64,000 nt of DNA from Lepas anatifera (Eukaryota; Arthropoda; Thecostraca; Lepadidae), in assembly GCA_034440635.1 (NCBI GenBank), contig JAOTON010002234.1:349001-413000 (forward strand), written 5' to 3'. Below are positions 1 to 12,250 of this stretch, one piece after another. The stretch's first letter is position 1; every line of letters begins with the position of its first letter. The position numbers and the translations under genes were made by a program. The notes below the pieces were generated by a model. The model was not told where the DNA came from. It searched no databases and saw only the letters and a list, made by a program, of their open reading frames with translations.

Positions 1-216
1 GTCAAGTCATAAATTAAAGTCAGCGACTCCTCTAGTTAGTGGGACAGAAAGGGAAAGGTAGCAAAGCAATGAGGTAGATAGATAGATAGATACAAATGGA
101 TATATAAAAAACAGGGGCAAAGAAGGAGTGAATGATTGAACGGTTGAAAGTGATTGTAGATGAAAACAATCCAGCGCTAAAATACGCTGCACAGAACATG
201 GCGGGGGCAAAGTGAT

Positions 217-385
217 CGAATAATGCTTGTTTCCGCTTAACGCAGCTGCCAAAGTTATGCGACTTCGCCAACTTCCTGTTGGGGGAGTTTTTGAGGATCA
301 GTTTGTACTTAGCAGAGAACCTAACGAGCCATAAACCCGAGGCTTGTGGCTCAGAAGGTAGGTCTCTATCACTGGGCCACATTAC
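217..385 (-). repeat. tRNA-derived SINE, family A, old copy
   Basis: On the minus strand this begins with a tRNA-like A box (TGGCCCAGTGATAGAGA) and a worn B box, then runs into a tail with CCAACAGGAAGTTGGCG and TTTGGCAGCTGCGTTAAGC. The tail matches those at 43420-43602, 45669-45846 and 56201-56290, and that match defines the family. The B box is decayed, so the copy is probably old and silent. I see no clear target duplication. Confidence 0.65.
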
Positions 386-1094
386 TGGGAAGTTAGTGAG
401 TGGTTGAGTTTGAATAAGGTGCAAAGAGGTGTCGGAGTGTCAATTTATTCTGACAATGTCGGCAATTAATTCTCCAGGTTTACTGATCACTTGCTCTCCT
501 ACTTGTAGAAAGCATGTACGCTTACTCTGGTATTTTATCTCAGCATCTATAGGCGCGTTACTTTGGTTGATAGAAAACTAGACGCTTACCCTGATTGATA
601 GAAAACCAGACGCTTGAAAAGCGAATTATTTCATTTGAATGTCACTGATGGAATAATAAGTCGCTGCTAAAGTGTAAAATTATCATATATTAGCCCATCT
701 TTCCGCATTTTCACACATTAAAATATGCGAGTCGCAACAGACATAATGTTCGGCGAGGTGCAAATGTAGCCCACAGCGCTCAGAGATGCAAAGCTTTAGA
801 AACGTAACGAAGTTTCAAATCTGAGAGAGAAAGTATTCTCTTCAGGAGTATTGCATGCCAGAAAAAAGTAAATGATGGCAAAAGGTTTTTTGAAGATTTC
901 ATTCCTTTTATTTTCTATGCCAAAAGCATACCCTGACACTCACACGCAAAATTATCTCCCTGCACTCCCTACTCTCTTCCAATAAACAAACATGAGTTCA
1001 GTGTATTTACTCTCCGAATCCTGATTGGATCCCGGATTGGACCCCGTCAAGAGTCGAAGCAGTGAAAGAGAGAGAAAAGGTAAGATCAACGCGG
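386..1094. other. No feature seen
   Basis: AT-rich sequence without long reading frames or recognisable repeats. A short GATA microsatellite lies just before the SINE, at about 75-92. Confidence 0.5.
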
Positions 1095-1450
1095 GCGTCC
1101 GCGGGTGACCGAGCTGAGAATTGTATACCCGACTCAGTCAGGTCACCAGCGCCTCACCCTCCGTCCCCGCCGGGCAGGCCCACAGAGAGTCCGTAAGTGT
1201 CCGAACTGAGAAGTGTATACCCGACTCAGCCAGGTCACCAGCGCCTCTCCCTCCGTCCCCGCCGGGCAGGCCCAGAGAGTCCGTGAGTGACCGAGCTGAG
1301 AAGTGTATACCCGACCCAGCGGGTCACCAGCGCCTCACCCTCGTCCCCGCCGGGCAGGCCCAGAGAGTCCGTGAGTGACCGAGCTGAGAAGTGTATACCC
1401 GACTCAGTCAGGTCACCAGTGCCTCACCCTCCGTCCCCGCCCGGCGCGCT
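1095..1450. repeat. Minisatellite, about 90-bp unit, four copies
   Basis: Four GC-rich units start with GTGACCGAGCTGAGAA or a close variant at about 1105, 1197, 1287 and 1375, giving spacings of 92, 90 and 88 bp. Each holds GTATACCCGACTCAG and CCGCCGGGCAGGCCC. The short frames across the array (for example 1121-1378) are repeat-encoded and show no protein family. Small length differences between units suggest slippage or unequal exchange. Confidence 0.9.
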
Positions 1451-2145
1451 AACGCACGCACGCTAAATAGCACGCGTCCACAACATCTGACTGCCAACAG
1501 CCGATGCGCAGTATGCGGTGCTCAACCGGTCGACCTCAGCTTATGTTGGATCTTGGGATTCAGCTTCTTTTAACGAAGAATCGCGCGCGAAACTGACGAA
1601 GAGACGGGAGCTTTTTCTGGTTCGTTCAGGGCACTGTCGCCTATAATATATGTCTCATGGATGACCTATCAACCTCGGTGAGGCTGTTTGCTAGAGAAGT
1701 CGGTAATTTTAAAGCGTAAATAAAGCTTTCCAGCAAGACCCAACTAAAGGTATTTCGAAGTAAGTTTTCCAGCTACCTTATCTCTTGGCAGTCACGACCC
1801 TGAGCTCATGCAGTGGCTCTGACCAGGTCTGATGATACAACCTGTTGAACCCAGATGAGGAATGGCCCTCGCAACAACGGAGCCGAGCACTGTGGACGAC
1901 CAGTCACGAGGGATGTAATAGTCTTATGGCCATGTTTCAGAGCTTCATACGAACTCGTAATTCTAGTCTCTGAGTTATGTATTTCTTATATTATTTTCGG
2001 TTTTAGTGGGAGAAAAAACGCAAGTGTACTGAACACAAATATTGCGTGATTTCCTGCGCAGGAAGATAGGCAGTGTGAACTGAACAGCTTGTGTGATGTG
2101 TAACCTTTGTCCTTTGTATTACCACCTGCAAAAACAGCTCTACAG
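1451..2145. other. No feature seen
   Basis: The GC content falls from the array into AT-rich sequence. No exon, RNA or repeat could be supported. Confidence 0.45.
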
Positions 2146-3000
2146 CTAAGGGCCAAAGCCAAAGGACTTGACTCTTAACATCATATTATAGGCATCCTTG
2201 TGTCTCCTTTTTGTGGTTTTTAACACGTGCAGTGGATGGAGGTCCCAAAGTGCCCCACCAATTTTTTCTGAGATGGGTTCAAAACTATTCAAGGGAGAAA
2301 AATATGATTTGGGTACGTTTGAAACCATTGATAAGCTCTTTGATCGGTGAAATAGTTTTGAAAGTAGCTCGACCTTTTGCTTACAGACCTTTAAAGTCAG
2401 ATCTACATTTTCGCATTGCTCAATTTCGCAGTCGCCCCAATGTATCTGCAGCCTAGACCCATGGGTGACGTAATAACGACATATATCGAGATCAAATGTT
2501 AAGCTCACCTCACGTGAAGCTCTAGGTAAAAAATCCCAGGTCAAGGTCATGACACCATTTTCAAGGTTTGTGACCCAGTAATTCCGGTCAAATGGCGTCA
2601 TCTAGCTCGGCGTATGTTTTTTTCTATGTCGTCATAAATGAGATAACCAAATGCCAATTTGAACTGCACAGGTCAAGGTCAAGGCTTATGCGCAAGGGAA
2701 AAACTCTTATTTTCTGTCCAACGGTTGATAGAGTGCTAATTGTACCATACATTATAGGGAATATTTCACATTGTGACCTCCATAAACTTGAATGACCTTG
2801 ACATCGAAAAGTTCCGAAAACGTTGCATGGGGTCTTTCCTCCGCGATATTAGGCCGCTTTAAGTGCGTTGACAATTTTGTCGCATAATCACGGCATTTTC
2901 CAATAGGTTCCCTGCTCGGCCCATATTTGATGTTAATGACCTCGTTTGACCTTAAAAAGGTTGACCTGTGTTAATGAAAAGTTATTTATCATATAGATCA
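2146..3000 (-). mobile_element. Decayed AGGTCA-rich element, family 1 (related to 27038-27965)
   Basis: Read on the minus strand, the order of blocks matches the intact copy at 27038-27965: GCCATTTGACCGGAA, then AATGACCTTGAAA-like, TGACCTTGACCT, a GTTATTACGTCAC block and CTGACTTTAAAGG. Both termini are lost. The 151-codon minus frame at 2146-2601 lies wholly inside the repeat and is unlikely to be a gene. Homology was judged by eye over several blocks, so the edges are approximate. Confidence 0.55.
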
Positions 3001-4170
3001 CTCATATGAACCACCAAACGTGCGTTTCCCTAACCCTCTGGGATTTTCAGCTCTCAGGGGATGCACTTTAGGACTCCACTCTACTGAGTGCTGACGACAG
3101 ACCCCTCTCCAGTGTGCGTGTCAAGGTGCATTTCACCTGTTTTAACCAGTAATTATCTATATAACCCTTCTAGGACTGGGCAAGGCGGTAGAATACCAGC
3201 TTTGCCCAAATTGCCCAATGTTTTTTTAAGTGTCTGACGGTATGACGGTAACGCAATTTTTAGATAAATAGTTTAGACACTTTTAAAGAAATCGCCTGCA
3301 ATGAAACCGATGGGTAGTTTTCTTTCCACATCCCCTCCCCCAAAAAAAAACGTAACTCCCCATAGGCCCAAGCCGTGAAGCGTCTCCGGCGCTGAGACGC
3401 TGACGGTCTGCGTTCGAAGTTGTCAGGCAACTTGGACGGGGGCTGGGCTGGGCAGCGTCTTATCTATTCCTGATTACACTAAATCTCGCAACCACTGGGA
3501 GACGCCTATTCGAAACAATCGCGCACTTCCCAACTGCACCACCAAGCCCACCTGGGCGTCAGCACCAGGGGGAGCCTGTTAGGGGATATGGGGCCGCTCT
3601 CGAAAGGTAGGGGGCCGGTGCCCCATATTCTGGCTGGGAAAATATTTCTTGGAATGGTTTTTTGCACTGGAATCGTCCAAAATACCCTGTGTAAGGACGA
3701 AAATATGTGCTTACCGTTTTATCTTGCGGCAATAAGAGGCATCACAAGTGTGGCAATACCCTATTTAGCCAACTTCCTATAAAAAAATTGGTGATAAATT
3801 GTACTTGTAGACGCTTGGTCCGGTCCCAGCTAAAAAAATCCCCAGGTACTCCTTAGACTCGGGCCCCTTTCAACTAGCTGGGTTCAAATCGCAGGTCCGA
3901 TACGCAACACACCGAAGGGTAGGGAGTCAGGGGTGCTATCACCCACAGCGGGTTGGTGTTTAGCAGCCAATCACCTAGCGTAGCCGCCATGGCATCGCGC
4001 CTGCTGGCGAAAATCTAGAAGTCTTTTTGTGAATTTGGAACAGTCAACTGGGCCGTGAGTATGTAAGGCCCTTGTTCGTCCTTTTTTAGAATACAGGAAC
4101 ACTGCATAGGTATGAACATACATTCAACTGAGCGGGCCAGACTAGAATCGGGAGGGCAAGCAACACGGAT
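3001..4170. other. Unassigned sequence with weak tRNA-like boxes
   Basis: No exon is seen. A possible Pol III B box, GGGTTCAAATCGC, lies near 3890, and a GCGTTCGAAGTTG near 3413. Neither has a convincing A box at the right distance, so they may be SINE relics or chance. Confidence 0.3.
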
Positions 4171-4173
4171 GGT

Positions 4174-4690
4174 ACTAGCACTGCCAAACATATCGGGTAG
4201 TCTTCCACTGATCACCCTTGGACTCCCACCTCGGCGCGAGTGTCAGCACTGCAAAATATGTCGGGTAGGCTTCCACTGAGCACTCATGGACTCCCAACTC
4301 GGCGCGAGTGTCAGCACTGCAAAATATGTCGGGTAGGTTCCGACTGAGCACTCTTGGACTCCCACCTCGGCGCGAGTGTCAGCACTGCAAAATATGTCGA
4401 ATAGGCTCCCACTGAGCACTCTTGGACTCCCACCTCGGCGCGAGTGTCAGCACTGCAAAATATGTCGGGTAGGCTCCCACTGAGCACCCCTGGACTCCCA
4501 CCTCAGCGCGAGTGTCAGCACTGCAAAATATGTCGGGTAGGCTCCGACTGAGCACTCTTGGACTCCCACCTCGGCGCAGTGCACGCCAACATGTCTCCAC
4601 CGAGCACCACCCACATGCTCGAGTTTCGCACTGCCAAACATGTCGGGAGGCCCCACTGAGCTTGGACTCCCACCTCGGCGTGAGTATTCA
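4174..4690. repeat. Minisatellite with exact 68-bp period
   Basis: GTCAGCACTGCAAAATATGT recurs at 4242, 4310, 4378, 4446 and 4514, exactly 68 bp apart. The rest of the unit reads GTAGGCTCCCACTGAGCACT and GGACTCCCACCTCGGCGC. Diverged partial units flank it on both sides, to about 4174 and 4690. Open frames on the minus strand (4379-4791) encode the repeat and give no recognised protein. The fixed period with few changes suggests a recent expansion. Confidence 0.92.
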
Positions 4691-7435
4691 GCTACTGCAT
4701 GGAGCCGTGGACTAGGACCTTGCACTTCTCTTCCAGCCGGACCCAAACACGCGTGCTCGAGGCCACCGGTAGAAGCGGTATGCTGTTTCAAGGGTTCGGC
4801 GTAGCATCTTCAGCTGGCGAGTCGCAAAGGACTGGAGCGCGCTTCCGAGTAAAGTGGTGGATTCCACATCAGTAGCCCTGTAACGGTTCACAGGTCAGCA
4901 GGCAGCGATTAGAGCGTCGGTTGGTACGTGTGGACCGTTTGTACCCGCTTCTGGTGCCGTGTTTTAGTTCTCCTCTTCTCTGAGAACGGTACCGATTTCC
5001 ATTGTCTAGCCGTCTGCTTTACCACCGTGGGCCAAACACTTCTCGGTTCACTATTCGGCGTTGTATTGGATCGAATTTAGATTAAAGATTTAAATTTTAT
5101 ACTCGTGCTGTCTGTATGAAGACACCAACGGCACACACCAGGCGAAAAGTGCAAGGTGGGAACGACGCCGATCGATTCTGTGCCTGAGGAAAAGTTTGAA
5201 AGTAATGGTCACTCTCCAGTGGTGTGTTCGCGCGGTCAGTCGAGTCAGTAGTGTCCCCGCAGGGGATGGGGTTTGGTGGCTTTGTTCAGGCAAACAGATC
5301 ATGGTTCGATGACGGTCCAGCTGCAACATCCTCTTACCCAGTGCGTACCCAGTACTTGTTCCCTGACACTATTTGTATCCTGGTACCGTGTCGTTCTGTG
5401 CCACGTTTCCCTAGGATGACCTAATTACATACCAGCGGATATTGGTCATAAATCGCAATGGTAGCTAATATTGACACATGTATGCTGGCTGCGGCCCTCT
5501 GATTTTGGCCATGGGTCACAATGACAGACCTAAGGCATCTAGGAGACGGAAGCCTGCGCTGACACAACACTGGTCAGCCGACCAAAAAAGAAACAGGACT
5601 GCAGATATAAGCCACGAGGAGCAATCATTACAGCCCTGTTTGAGGCACGTCTGGATGACCCTTGGGCACCTTACGGATACTTTGTACGTGACGAAGGATA
5701 GGTTTAAGTATAATTGTTCAGAGCTCGTCGAGGACAGCACCAGCAAGTCAAGTGGCCTTGTAAAAAGGAAGCAAACAAACATAAGATACGACACATCCCA
5801 AAAGCTGTGGTGGTTAAAAGGCATCGAATCCGAAAACCAACGGACAATTATGACCGTTTTCATTGTCCAGCACCATTATAAATGAAAATGACAAATACGA
5901 GTATATCGTCGTCAGGGCAGCGCAAAAACAACAACAAAGCTATAGACATCACCTGCAAAAGTGATCAACACACCTTCACTCTTAGCTGAGTCAGATATTT
6001 ATTTCCGTCCATGTCTACCGAAATGAGGTCCGCGTGACTTTCGAAACAAATAATTGCTTACGTGCATATGTCCTTTCATTCACTTCGACTGAAAACCTGC
6101 TCAGGCTAGCTTCCGAAGCTGGTTGGGTGCCGTGATTGCTGCTGGGCCGTCGGCTGCTGAAGCGAATATTTACCGGTGGCTGCGTGACGGTAACGGGCGG
6201 CAGAGCTGATGCCGACAGACACTCCGTTCAACCACACGTCGGTGTCGGTTATGATGCAGTCATCAAAGCCGCACGCCAGTCCGTCCAGCGTTGAAACGGC
6301 GGGGCGGCGCGCCGTGTCAGATTAGCCTTCAATGGCCGTTGTTTTTGCCGCGCCGCCGGCCGCGTCGTATTGACGGGCCCGCAGCGGCGCCGCCGTCCAT
6401 GTAAATACGCGGCCGGCGGCGGCGGACGTGGTCAGACTCCGGCCGGGCTGCAAACGTCACCTCCTCCCCCCCCTCCCCGCACGCCACGCCTCCCCAGCAC
6501 GCCGCACTCCGCAGCACCGGCCAACAGTAAGTCAACGCCGACGCCTCACTCCGTCAGCAAGGTGGAAAAGCTGTTTTATGGATCGAGGAGGCTGTTTCTG
6601 GCAGCACAAAAAGCGATAAAATCGCCTTGTTCCAACAACTTCACAATGTAAAATGAACAATCCAAACATTTTCTTTCTATCCACACTACCCTCTCGACTT
6701 TTCAGACGTCATTTCTTTACTTTGATGCGCTTCTTCTCAGTCTCCGTTCCCACCAGAAGTGATGTGGTGGCTCTGAAAAACCGCCACTCTCCGGCCCGGC
6801 GGGCCGCGCTGGCGATGATGTGATTGGGTGTTGATACGCCAGAATTGGATGGCGTGCGATGACGCGGGTATTGTTTCCTGTTTGATGTCATAACACAGAA
6901 GAGATTTGGTGCGATGGATGTGTCTAGACGGAAGGAAAAAGAGCAGTGGCGATTCTCGGAGGCATATATAAGATATTTCTGTGACACAAGCGAGGCTCAG
7001 ATAATATCAAAGCTACGCTGTGTTGCTGGCATGCTAATTCTGGGCGTCAATACTCTCTGTAATTGGGCAAATGTGTCTGTTGGAAATGGCCGTAATGAAT
7101 TGAGCAAAATAGGTGTAAATGAAAAAGTTTTTCAAGGCTTTAGCAAACATGTTTTGAATGGGTCATTTTGAGGGAATGGGGCACTTTACGTTCTCAATTT
7201 AAATTAGGCTCTTTACTGGAGTGTGTGACCACGTGAACAAGACTGAAAAAACAAAAACTCGGGCTGGGGGGATCCAGTTGTGCATAGCTTCCGCCCGCGC
7301 TCTCCCTGCGCCCGCGCTGATTTGAGCGGAAGTTTGCGCGTAAGCGATTTGGAGGGATGTTCGGGAGAGAGCAATCGCGCGGAGCTCCGGATCGGCGTAA
7401 GTTTGCGCGGAGCATCAGGGATAATCCGAGGCAGC
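4691..7435. other. Unassigned region with a GC-rich island at about 6150-6520
   Basis: A 135-codon + frame at 5478-5885 has no motif, signal peptide or splice context that I recognise, and the opposite strand is also open for 115 codons, so I do not call it a gene. The stretch near 6150-6520 is CpG-rich and could be a regulatory island or a lost exon. Confidence 0.35.
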
Positions 7436-7439
7436 GGTG

Positions 7440-7560
7440 AATATTAGAGGTGGAACTTTTCAGTCCCGCGGTCCCGGCGTCGGGACCAAAGTTGGTCCCG
7501 GTGGGACTGAAGCCGGGACCAAATGCTAGACGCCGGGACTATGTTGGGACCAGAGCGAAG
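7440..7560. repeat. Cluster of GGGAC inverted and direct repeats
   Basis: TTCAGTCCC at the left pairs with GGGACTGAA further right, enclosing GTCGGGACCAA and TTGGTCCCGG, which also pair. GCCGGGAC is then repeated. The block could fold into a GC-rich hairpin and may be the end of an unrecognised element. Confidence 0.55.
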
Positions 7561-9227
7561 GAAGGTCAAGCGAAATTCACTATAACGGAAATCCACATTT
7601 TATCTAACATTAAGATATGAGACAAAACATAACTGTGACTTTCAAGCACATATCATACACTTCATTGCGTCTTGATACAATTTTCCAACTTAATCAGAGG
7701 AGAAAAGTATCAATTTGACTTGGACGAAAGAGCAAGAATAATGTTGCACACATGCAGCACAGAACTAATCTCACATTAAATGTCACTCGTTGGGAACAAC
7801 ATTTACCTTCTTTCTCTAAAAAACTACTCATCAGCAATATTTTATATTGCGTTCGCGTGTTGTGTCGCAAATAAAACGTGAACGGCTTCAACTTCTGCAC
7901 TGCAACCCTCGATCACCCACGGCACCCACCACCACGCGCCGTTGTCGTCCAACAACAACAAGAATAATAATAAAGATATAAAATATGTGTGCGCCATTAC
8001 TGTCTTTGAAGAACAAATTCAACCGAGCACAAGGTTGTTTAGTAGCCTTTGGGTAAAAAAGGCACAAAACACGTGTTTTTTGGCCACCCACTAACAGCCG
8101 CATATTTCTGTCCGACTATTCCGACTATTTGGCCACCCCTCTCCAGGCAGCGATGTCCCTTTGCAAAAATTTGTTTTCTGCTTTCCTGGAAGGTGTATTA
8201 AACACCCGCCTCTTAATGCTCCAAAAATTGCATCGGGAGCGCGCCACTCGGAATGCACAACAGACCCCCTAGGTTTTAAAGGTCACCTCCTTAGCCATCG
8301 CATCATGCCCCCCCAGCCAATACCAAAATTATAAATCCACCACTGACTGGGTCTGGCATAGGCTTCCATCGATTTTATGTATTCTTAAACTAAAATATAT
8401 TTTTGTCCTCGAAAAGAATTCAAGTAAAAAGTTGAAGAGGGTTTTCGCACAAAAAATCGTGTTGCATTCTGGTCGAATAAAAAGGTTTGTTTCGACGATG
8501 TAACCTACTATGCAAATGGTATGGTAGACATAACTTTTCATGATCAACAAACAGTCGTCGCCTAGCTCATAGCTACTATCTAAAACCGTCATAGCCAAGA
8601 GGAACAAAACACGAATTGGGTGCCGCTACCAAATGTTTTAAATAACAACTGCCACTTCCGCCATATTAGCCTGCTGAAATCACGACCACTACTAGCACTA
8701 CGGTCTCAAAGTCGCGAAACTGCTTCGTACTCTGCTATCGCTATTTCTTACTATAAAGCGTCACAAAAGTTCTACCCAAAATATTGTTTCTATTTTATTT
8801 TTAAATGAATCTCACGGAAAACTACTGCATATTTGTATTCTGCATAAATTATTGACGGTTTTATGGTAAGATAGCAAAAAAATTCGCACAAGAACATTCA
8901 TTCGGCTTTTGTTTTTCTGATACTATAAACATTTCGTTCAATGTCATCTAGTATCCTTCTTTGGGTGGCAGTCACATTAACAAGCTATCGGTAGCGAAAG
9001 CACTTTTGCATTCTTGTGAGTCTGCTGCTCCCTACTCTATACTTTTTGGTTATAGGAACGCCTACCGTTATCCCGCTACCATCTTGAGAGTCGCAAGCAG
9101 CGGAGTAGCGAACTAAAGCAGCAGAGCCCCTGGCTCTGCAAAAACACATTCAAATTCCAGCATCCGTTTTACAGCAGCCTAGCCTCCGTTTAGAACCTCT
9201 CCGCTCTGTTGGTGCTGGTTTCTACAG
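7561..9227. other. AT-rich sequence upstream of phosphatase exon 1, probably intron
   Basis: No exon found. Because 9228 begins at a splice acceptor rather than a start codon, this stretch is likely intronic and earlier exons should lie upstream. Confidence 0.4.
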
Positions 9228-9549
9228 GCCGTGGCAACGGTCCGTCACGTGCCACCTCCTCGTGTGTGCAGGAGGCGGTGTCGCCGTCAGCCAGCTGCCT
9301 CGGGCACGGTCGCCGTCCCTTCCGACGCCGGCGGCGCTGAGTGGCGCTCTGCCACCATCGCGGCCGACACCTTCGCCGACTACGTCCGAGACCTGCAGCG
9401 GGGGGCCGACGCTGGCTTCTGGAAGGAGATGGCCGCCATAGACGAAGCTGTGGACTCCAGCAGGACAGCGAACGGAGCTGCTGGCCACCAGGACAGCGTC
9501 AACGGCAGCCGAGCTCCCAAACCTGCCAACGGATTCGCTAATGGCAACG
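9228..9549 (+). CDS. Receptor-type tyrosine phosphatase-like gene, internal exon 1 (start of PTP domain)
   Basis: The exon is bounded by a pyrimidine-rich acceptor (GGTTTCTACAG, ending 9227) and a strong donor (GTAAGTG at 9550). It reads open for 107 codons and ends in phase 1. Its centre, about residues 40-70, has the form TFADYVRDLQ followed by GFWKEMAAID. That resembles the first helices of PTP domains, which usually read as a hydrophobic-aromatic helix, a short loop, then GF plus an acidic helix. It is followed by a low-complexity Ala/Gly/Asn/Ser stretch rich in GNG instead of the usual conserved NRY core, so the domain looks divergent. The 5' part is Arg/Pro-rich, and an acceptor further in (near 9271 or 9293) is possible. 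The phase fits 11270-11418. Confidence is moderate because family resemblance was judged by eye. Confidence 0.6.
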
Positions 9550-10040
9550 GTAAGTGACGGCGGGGACGGCTTGGGAATCACCTGTCTCCTCCTATTCGGT
9601 TTCTTTTGAGACAAACCGGGCGAAAATATAAAAGTTTTCTCAGGATATGAGTGCTGACGAACAAATCTGAGCTGGCGAGTTTAAATCTGAATGAATCTAG
9701 ATCTGGAAGAATAGTTCTCATTGAGAGATTCACGGACCTCCTCATTTTTATTGCTTGAACAAGGAGTGGTAAACCGATATTTCGTAGAATCAAATGTTGT
9801 ATTCACCTTTTACACATATATGGCCGACTTTCCATCCCAGGTTATGATGCCTTTCATACCTCATACTTGACACTGACAATATTGATTATCATGAACATTT
9901 TTGTATAGGGATTAACGTGCATGTACACCTGCTCTCTTCCTGCTTATCTCCAGATTAGCATGTCATCATCTACCAAGTGTTACTTTTTATGGTTTTTATA
10001 TTTAGTACAGTGAACCACCAGAGAATTAAAGGCAAAGCAT
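9550..10040 (+). other. Intron sequence, no feature seen
   Basis: AT-rich intron between the first two phosphatase exons, with no repeat recognised. Confidence 0.5.
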
Positions 10041-10577
10041 TGTCAGTTCCACTCCACGCTGCTATCGCTGTCCCGGCGTTCGACCCGGGGCCTCAGTTCC
10101 ACTCCACGCTGCTATCGCTGCCCCGGCGTCCGGCCCGGAGTCTCAGTTCCACTCCACGCTGCTATCGCCGCCCAGCGTCCGACCCAAGTCTCAGTTCCAC
10201 TCCACGCTGCTATCGCCGACCCGGAGTCTCAGGTCCACTCACGCTGCTATCGCCGCCCCAGCGTCCGACCCGGAGTCTCAGTTCAACTCCACGCTGCTAT
10301 CGCCGCCCCAGCGTCCGGCCCGGGTCTCAGTTCCACTCCACGCTGCTATCGCTGCCCCGGCGTCCGGCCGGGTCTCAGTTTAACTCCGCTGCTTTCGCGC
10401 CGGCGTCCGGCCCGGAGTCTCAGTTCCACTCCACGCTGCTATCGCTGCCCCGGCGTCCGGCCCGGAGTCTCAGTTTAACTCCACGCTGCTATCGCTGCCC
10501 CAGCGTCCGACCCGGAGTCTCAGTTCCACTCCACGCTGTTATCGCTGCCCCGGCGTCCGACCCGGAGTCTCAGCTGT
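10041..10577. repeat. Intronic minisatellite, about 50-bp unit, about 11 copies
   Basis: CTCAGTTCCACTCCACGCTG followed by CTATCGCTGCCCCGGCGTCC and a GACCCGGAGT-like end repeats about eleven times. Units vary from roughly 40 to 50 bp because of small deletions. The 200-codon + frame at 9977-10579 is a by-product of the array and not a credible protein. It sits inside the intron 9550-11269. Confidence 0.92.
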
Positions 10578-11269
10578 GACCTCCGACCTCTGAATGCCGA
10601 CAACCGCGGATATCCCTGGGGTTGGATCAGTCTCGGGCCGGAGGCGCCCGCGGCTGTAATGACCCCGGCGCCTGCCGTGTCAGTGGCTGGGTACACAGGA
10701 CAGCGGCAGAGCACACCGCCGGCCGGGGTGTGACGAGTAGCCGCCGGCCAATACCGAGAGGCCCAGAAATGTAGTCAGGGCCACAGCAAGCGAGTAATGA
10801 CCATAGTACAGAGGTAGTAAAGCAGAGCCGAAAGCTATCACTCCAAATATGTAGAAGATACATCAAGTTTTTGGGTGATGTTCAACATGGATGAGTAATA
10901 GATGGGAGGGAGGCAGAGCGTGACCACGTTTCTCGGTAGGCATCCCATCTCTGACTGGGCCAGAACTATGCCGCGGCGTTAGCGGCGACAGATTCAACCC
11001 TGGAGGTGGAAAGCTCTGGAGAAGGAAAGTTCTGCTATTCTTACATCTTTTCCTTCATGATGGTGATCGAGCACTCTAACAGTGCTGTCCCTTTTACCCT
11101 CCGCTGGCCACCACGTGAGCGTGAAGGATGTTTGGGGCAGACTGACACTATTGACACTGATTTCATCGCCGGGCCCCAGTCTCTGCCCGTCCGTACCGTG
11201 TACCTGTTGTGGGGCTGTGTCGACTTCAGCACGCTGCAGCCCTGCCTCCGAACCTCCCCTTCTTCACAG
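10578..11269 (+). other. Remainder of intron 9550-11269, GC-rich at 10580-10760
   Basis: GC-rich non-repetitive sequence follows the minisatellite and ends in the acceptor CCCCTTCTTCACAG. No exon in phase could be recognised. Confidence 0.45.
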
Positions 11270-11418
11270 GTGTGACGAGCCAGGCCTCCTCGGTTGTCTT
11301 GGAAGGTTTCAACGCCACGTACGTGCTCTCTGGCGAAGACGCCTCGCCCCAGTTCTGGGACCTCGTGCGCAGGCACAGGGTGGACACCATCGTCCGGTTT
11401 TCAAACACCAACAACGAG
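11270..11418 (+). CDS. Tyrosine phosphatase-like gene, internal exon 2 (substrate-loop/FW segment)
   Basis: The acceptor is CCCTTCTTCACAG (ending 11269) and the donor GTAAGTGC (11419). The exon opens with the last two bases of a Gly codon, matching the phase-1 end of 9228-9549, and ends in phase 0. It encodes SSVVLEGFNATYVLSGEDA, then PQFWDLVRRH and DTIVRFSNTN. In PTP domains this region reads YINASY...GY..., a TQGP turn, DFWRMIW, and a buried IVM strand. Here the Asn-Ala is shifted and TQGP is replaced by LSGEDA, but the FW and the hydrophobic strand remain. This is the clearest of the three 5' exons. The changes suggest a non-catalytic domain, as is common in second domains of receptor phosphatases. 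Confidence 0.72.
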
Positions 11419-12047
11419 GTAAGTGCAGCTCCCAATCGACTAGTGTTTTTTTTGCCGACAGGAGTGATGGTCGCATTGCCTTAGAAGGAAAGTGGCAGTG
11501 AGCCCTCTGAGTGATGGCTGCATGTGTCTAACAATAGCAGCTGGCGGCATCTTCCCGCGATACGACACGTGGGGGACCGACAGGTTTACATTAGCGGCCG
11601 GCATTCCCCACGCCGGCGTTGTTTTGCCGCGGGCGCAGAGGCGGCTCCCCGTGATTTATGGGGGAGCGGCCTGCAATGGCGCGCAGGTGGCGGCCGCCCG
11701 CCGGCCTTTGCATTGGAAATCGCTAGCGTCAATACGCCGAGGAGCACTGTCGTTAATAGAGATAGCGGAGCCGCCGGCTGTGCTGAATAGGTCCGATGGG
11801 CAGGCAATGCACCAGAGTGGCTCACGGAAAATGGGACCTCAATTAACAGATAATGTTGGGCCTCTGCAATTTATGGAACGATGCTGAAGTACCCTAAATC
11901 CTGCACCAAGCCTTAGCATTGTATTGTACCGTTTCACTGAGTGGATGTGTTTACTGGCCTCTTCGTAGAATCATATTCCGAACTGCCTAATTCTCATTGG
12001 GAAGGCTTAACGTTCACTCTCCGTTTGTTCCCACTTAAGAGTTAACT

Positions 12048-12052
<5 letters not shown>
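11419..12052 (+). other. Intron sequence with GC-rich block at 11560-11830
   Basis: Start of the 4.4-kb intron. A CpG-rich block reads open in several frames on both strands but has no splice-flanked exon that continues the phosphatase. It could be a conserved non-coding element. Confidence 0.4.
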
Positions 12053-12079
<27 letters not shown>

Positions 12080-12084
12080 CCCCC

Positions 12085-12136
<52 letters not shown>

Positions 12137-12144
12137 ACACACAC

Positions 12145-12200
<56 letters not shown>

Positions 12201-12250
12201 ACTCTCTCTCTCTCTTCTCTCTCTCTCATTCTCTCTCTCTCTCTCATCTC
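12053..12250. repeat. Compound microsatellite (CA)n-(C)n-(CA)n-(TC)n
   Basis: A CA tract is interrupted by about 20 C residues, then long CA with a few CCA interruptions, then TCTC. The Cys/Val frames on the minus strand are translations of the microsatellite. Confidence 0.97.

Noticed and set aside
2146..2601. 151-codon minus frame as a small gene
   Set aside because: It coincides with a decayed AGGTCA-rich transposon and its reading frame is not kept in the related copies.
5478..5885. 135-codon + frame as a gene
   Set aside because: No motif, no splice sites or context, and the opposite strand is open over the same stretch.
9228..9549. Reading 9231 as a translation start
   Set aside because: The codon is GTG directly after a splice acceptor, so the segment is an internal exon and not a gene start.
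9977..10579. 200-codon + frame rich in HSTLLS and RP
   Set aside because: It is the translation of a 50-bp minisatellite and lies in an intron of the phosphatase gene.
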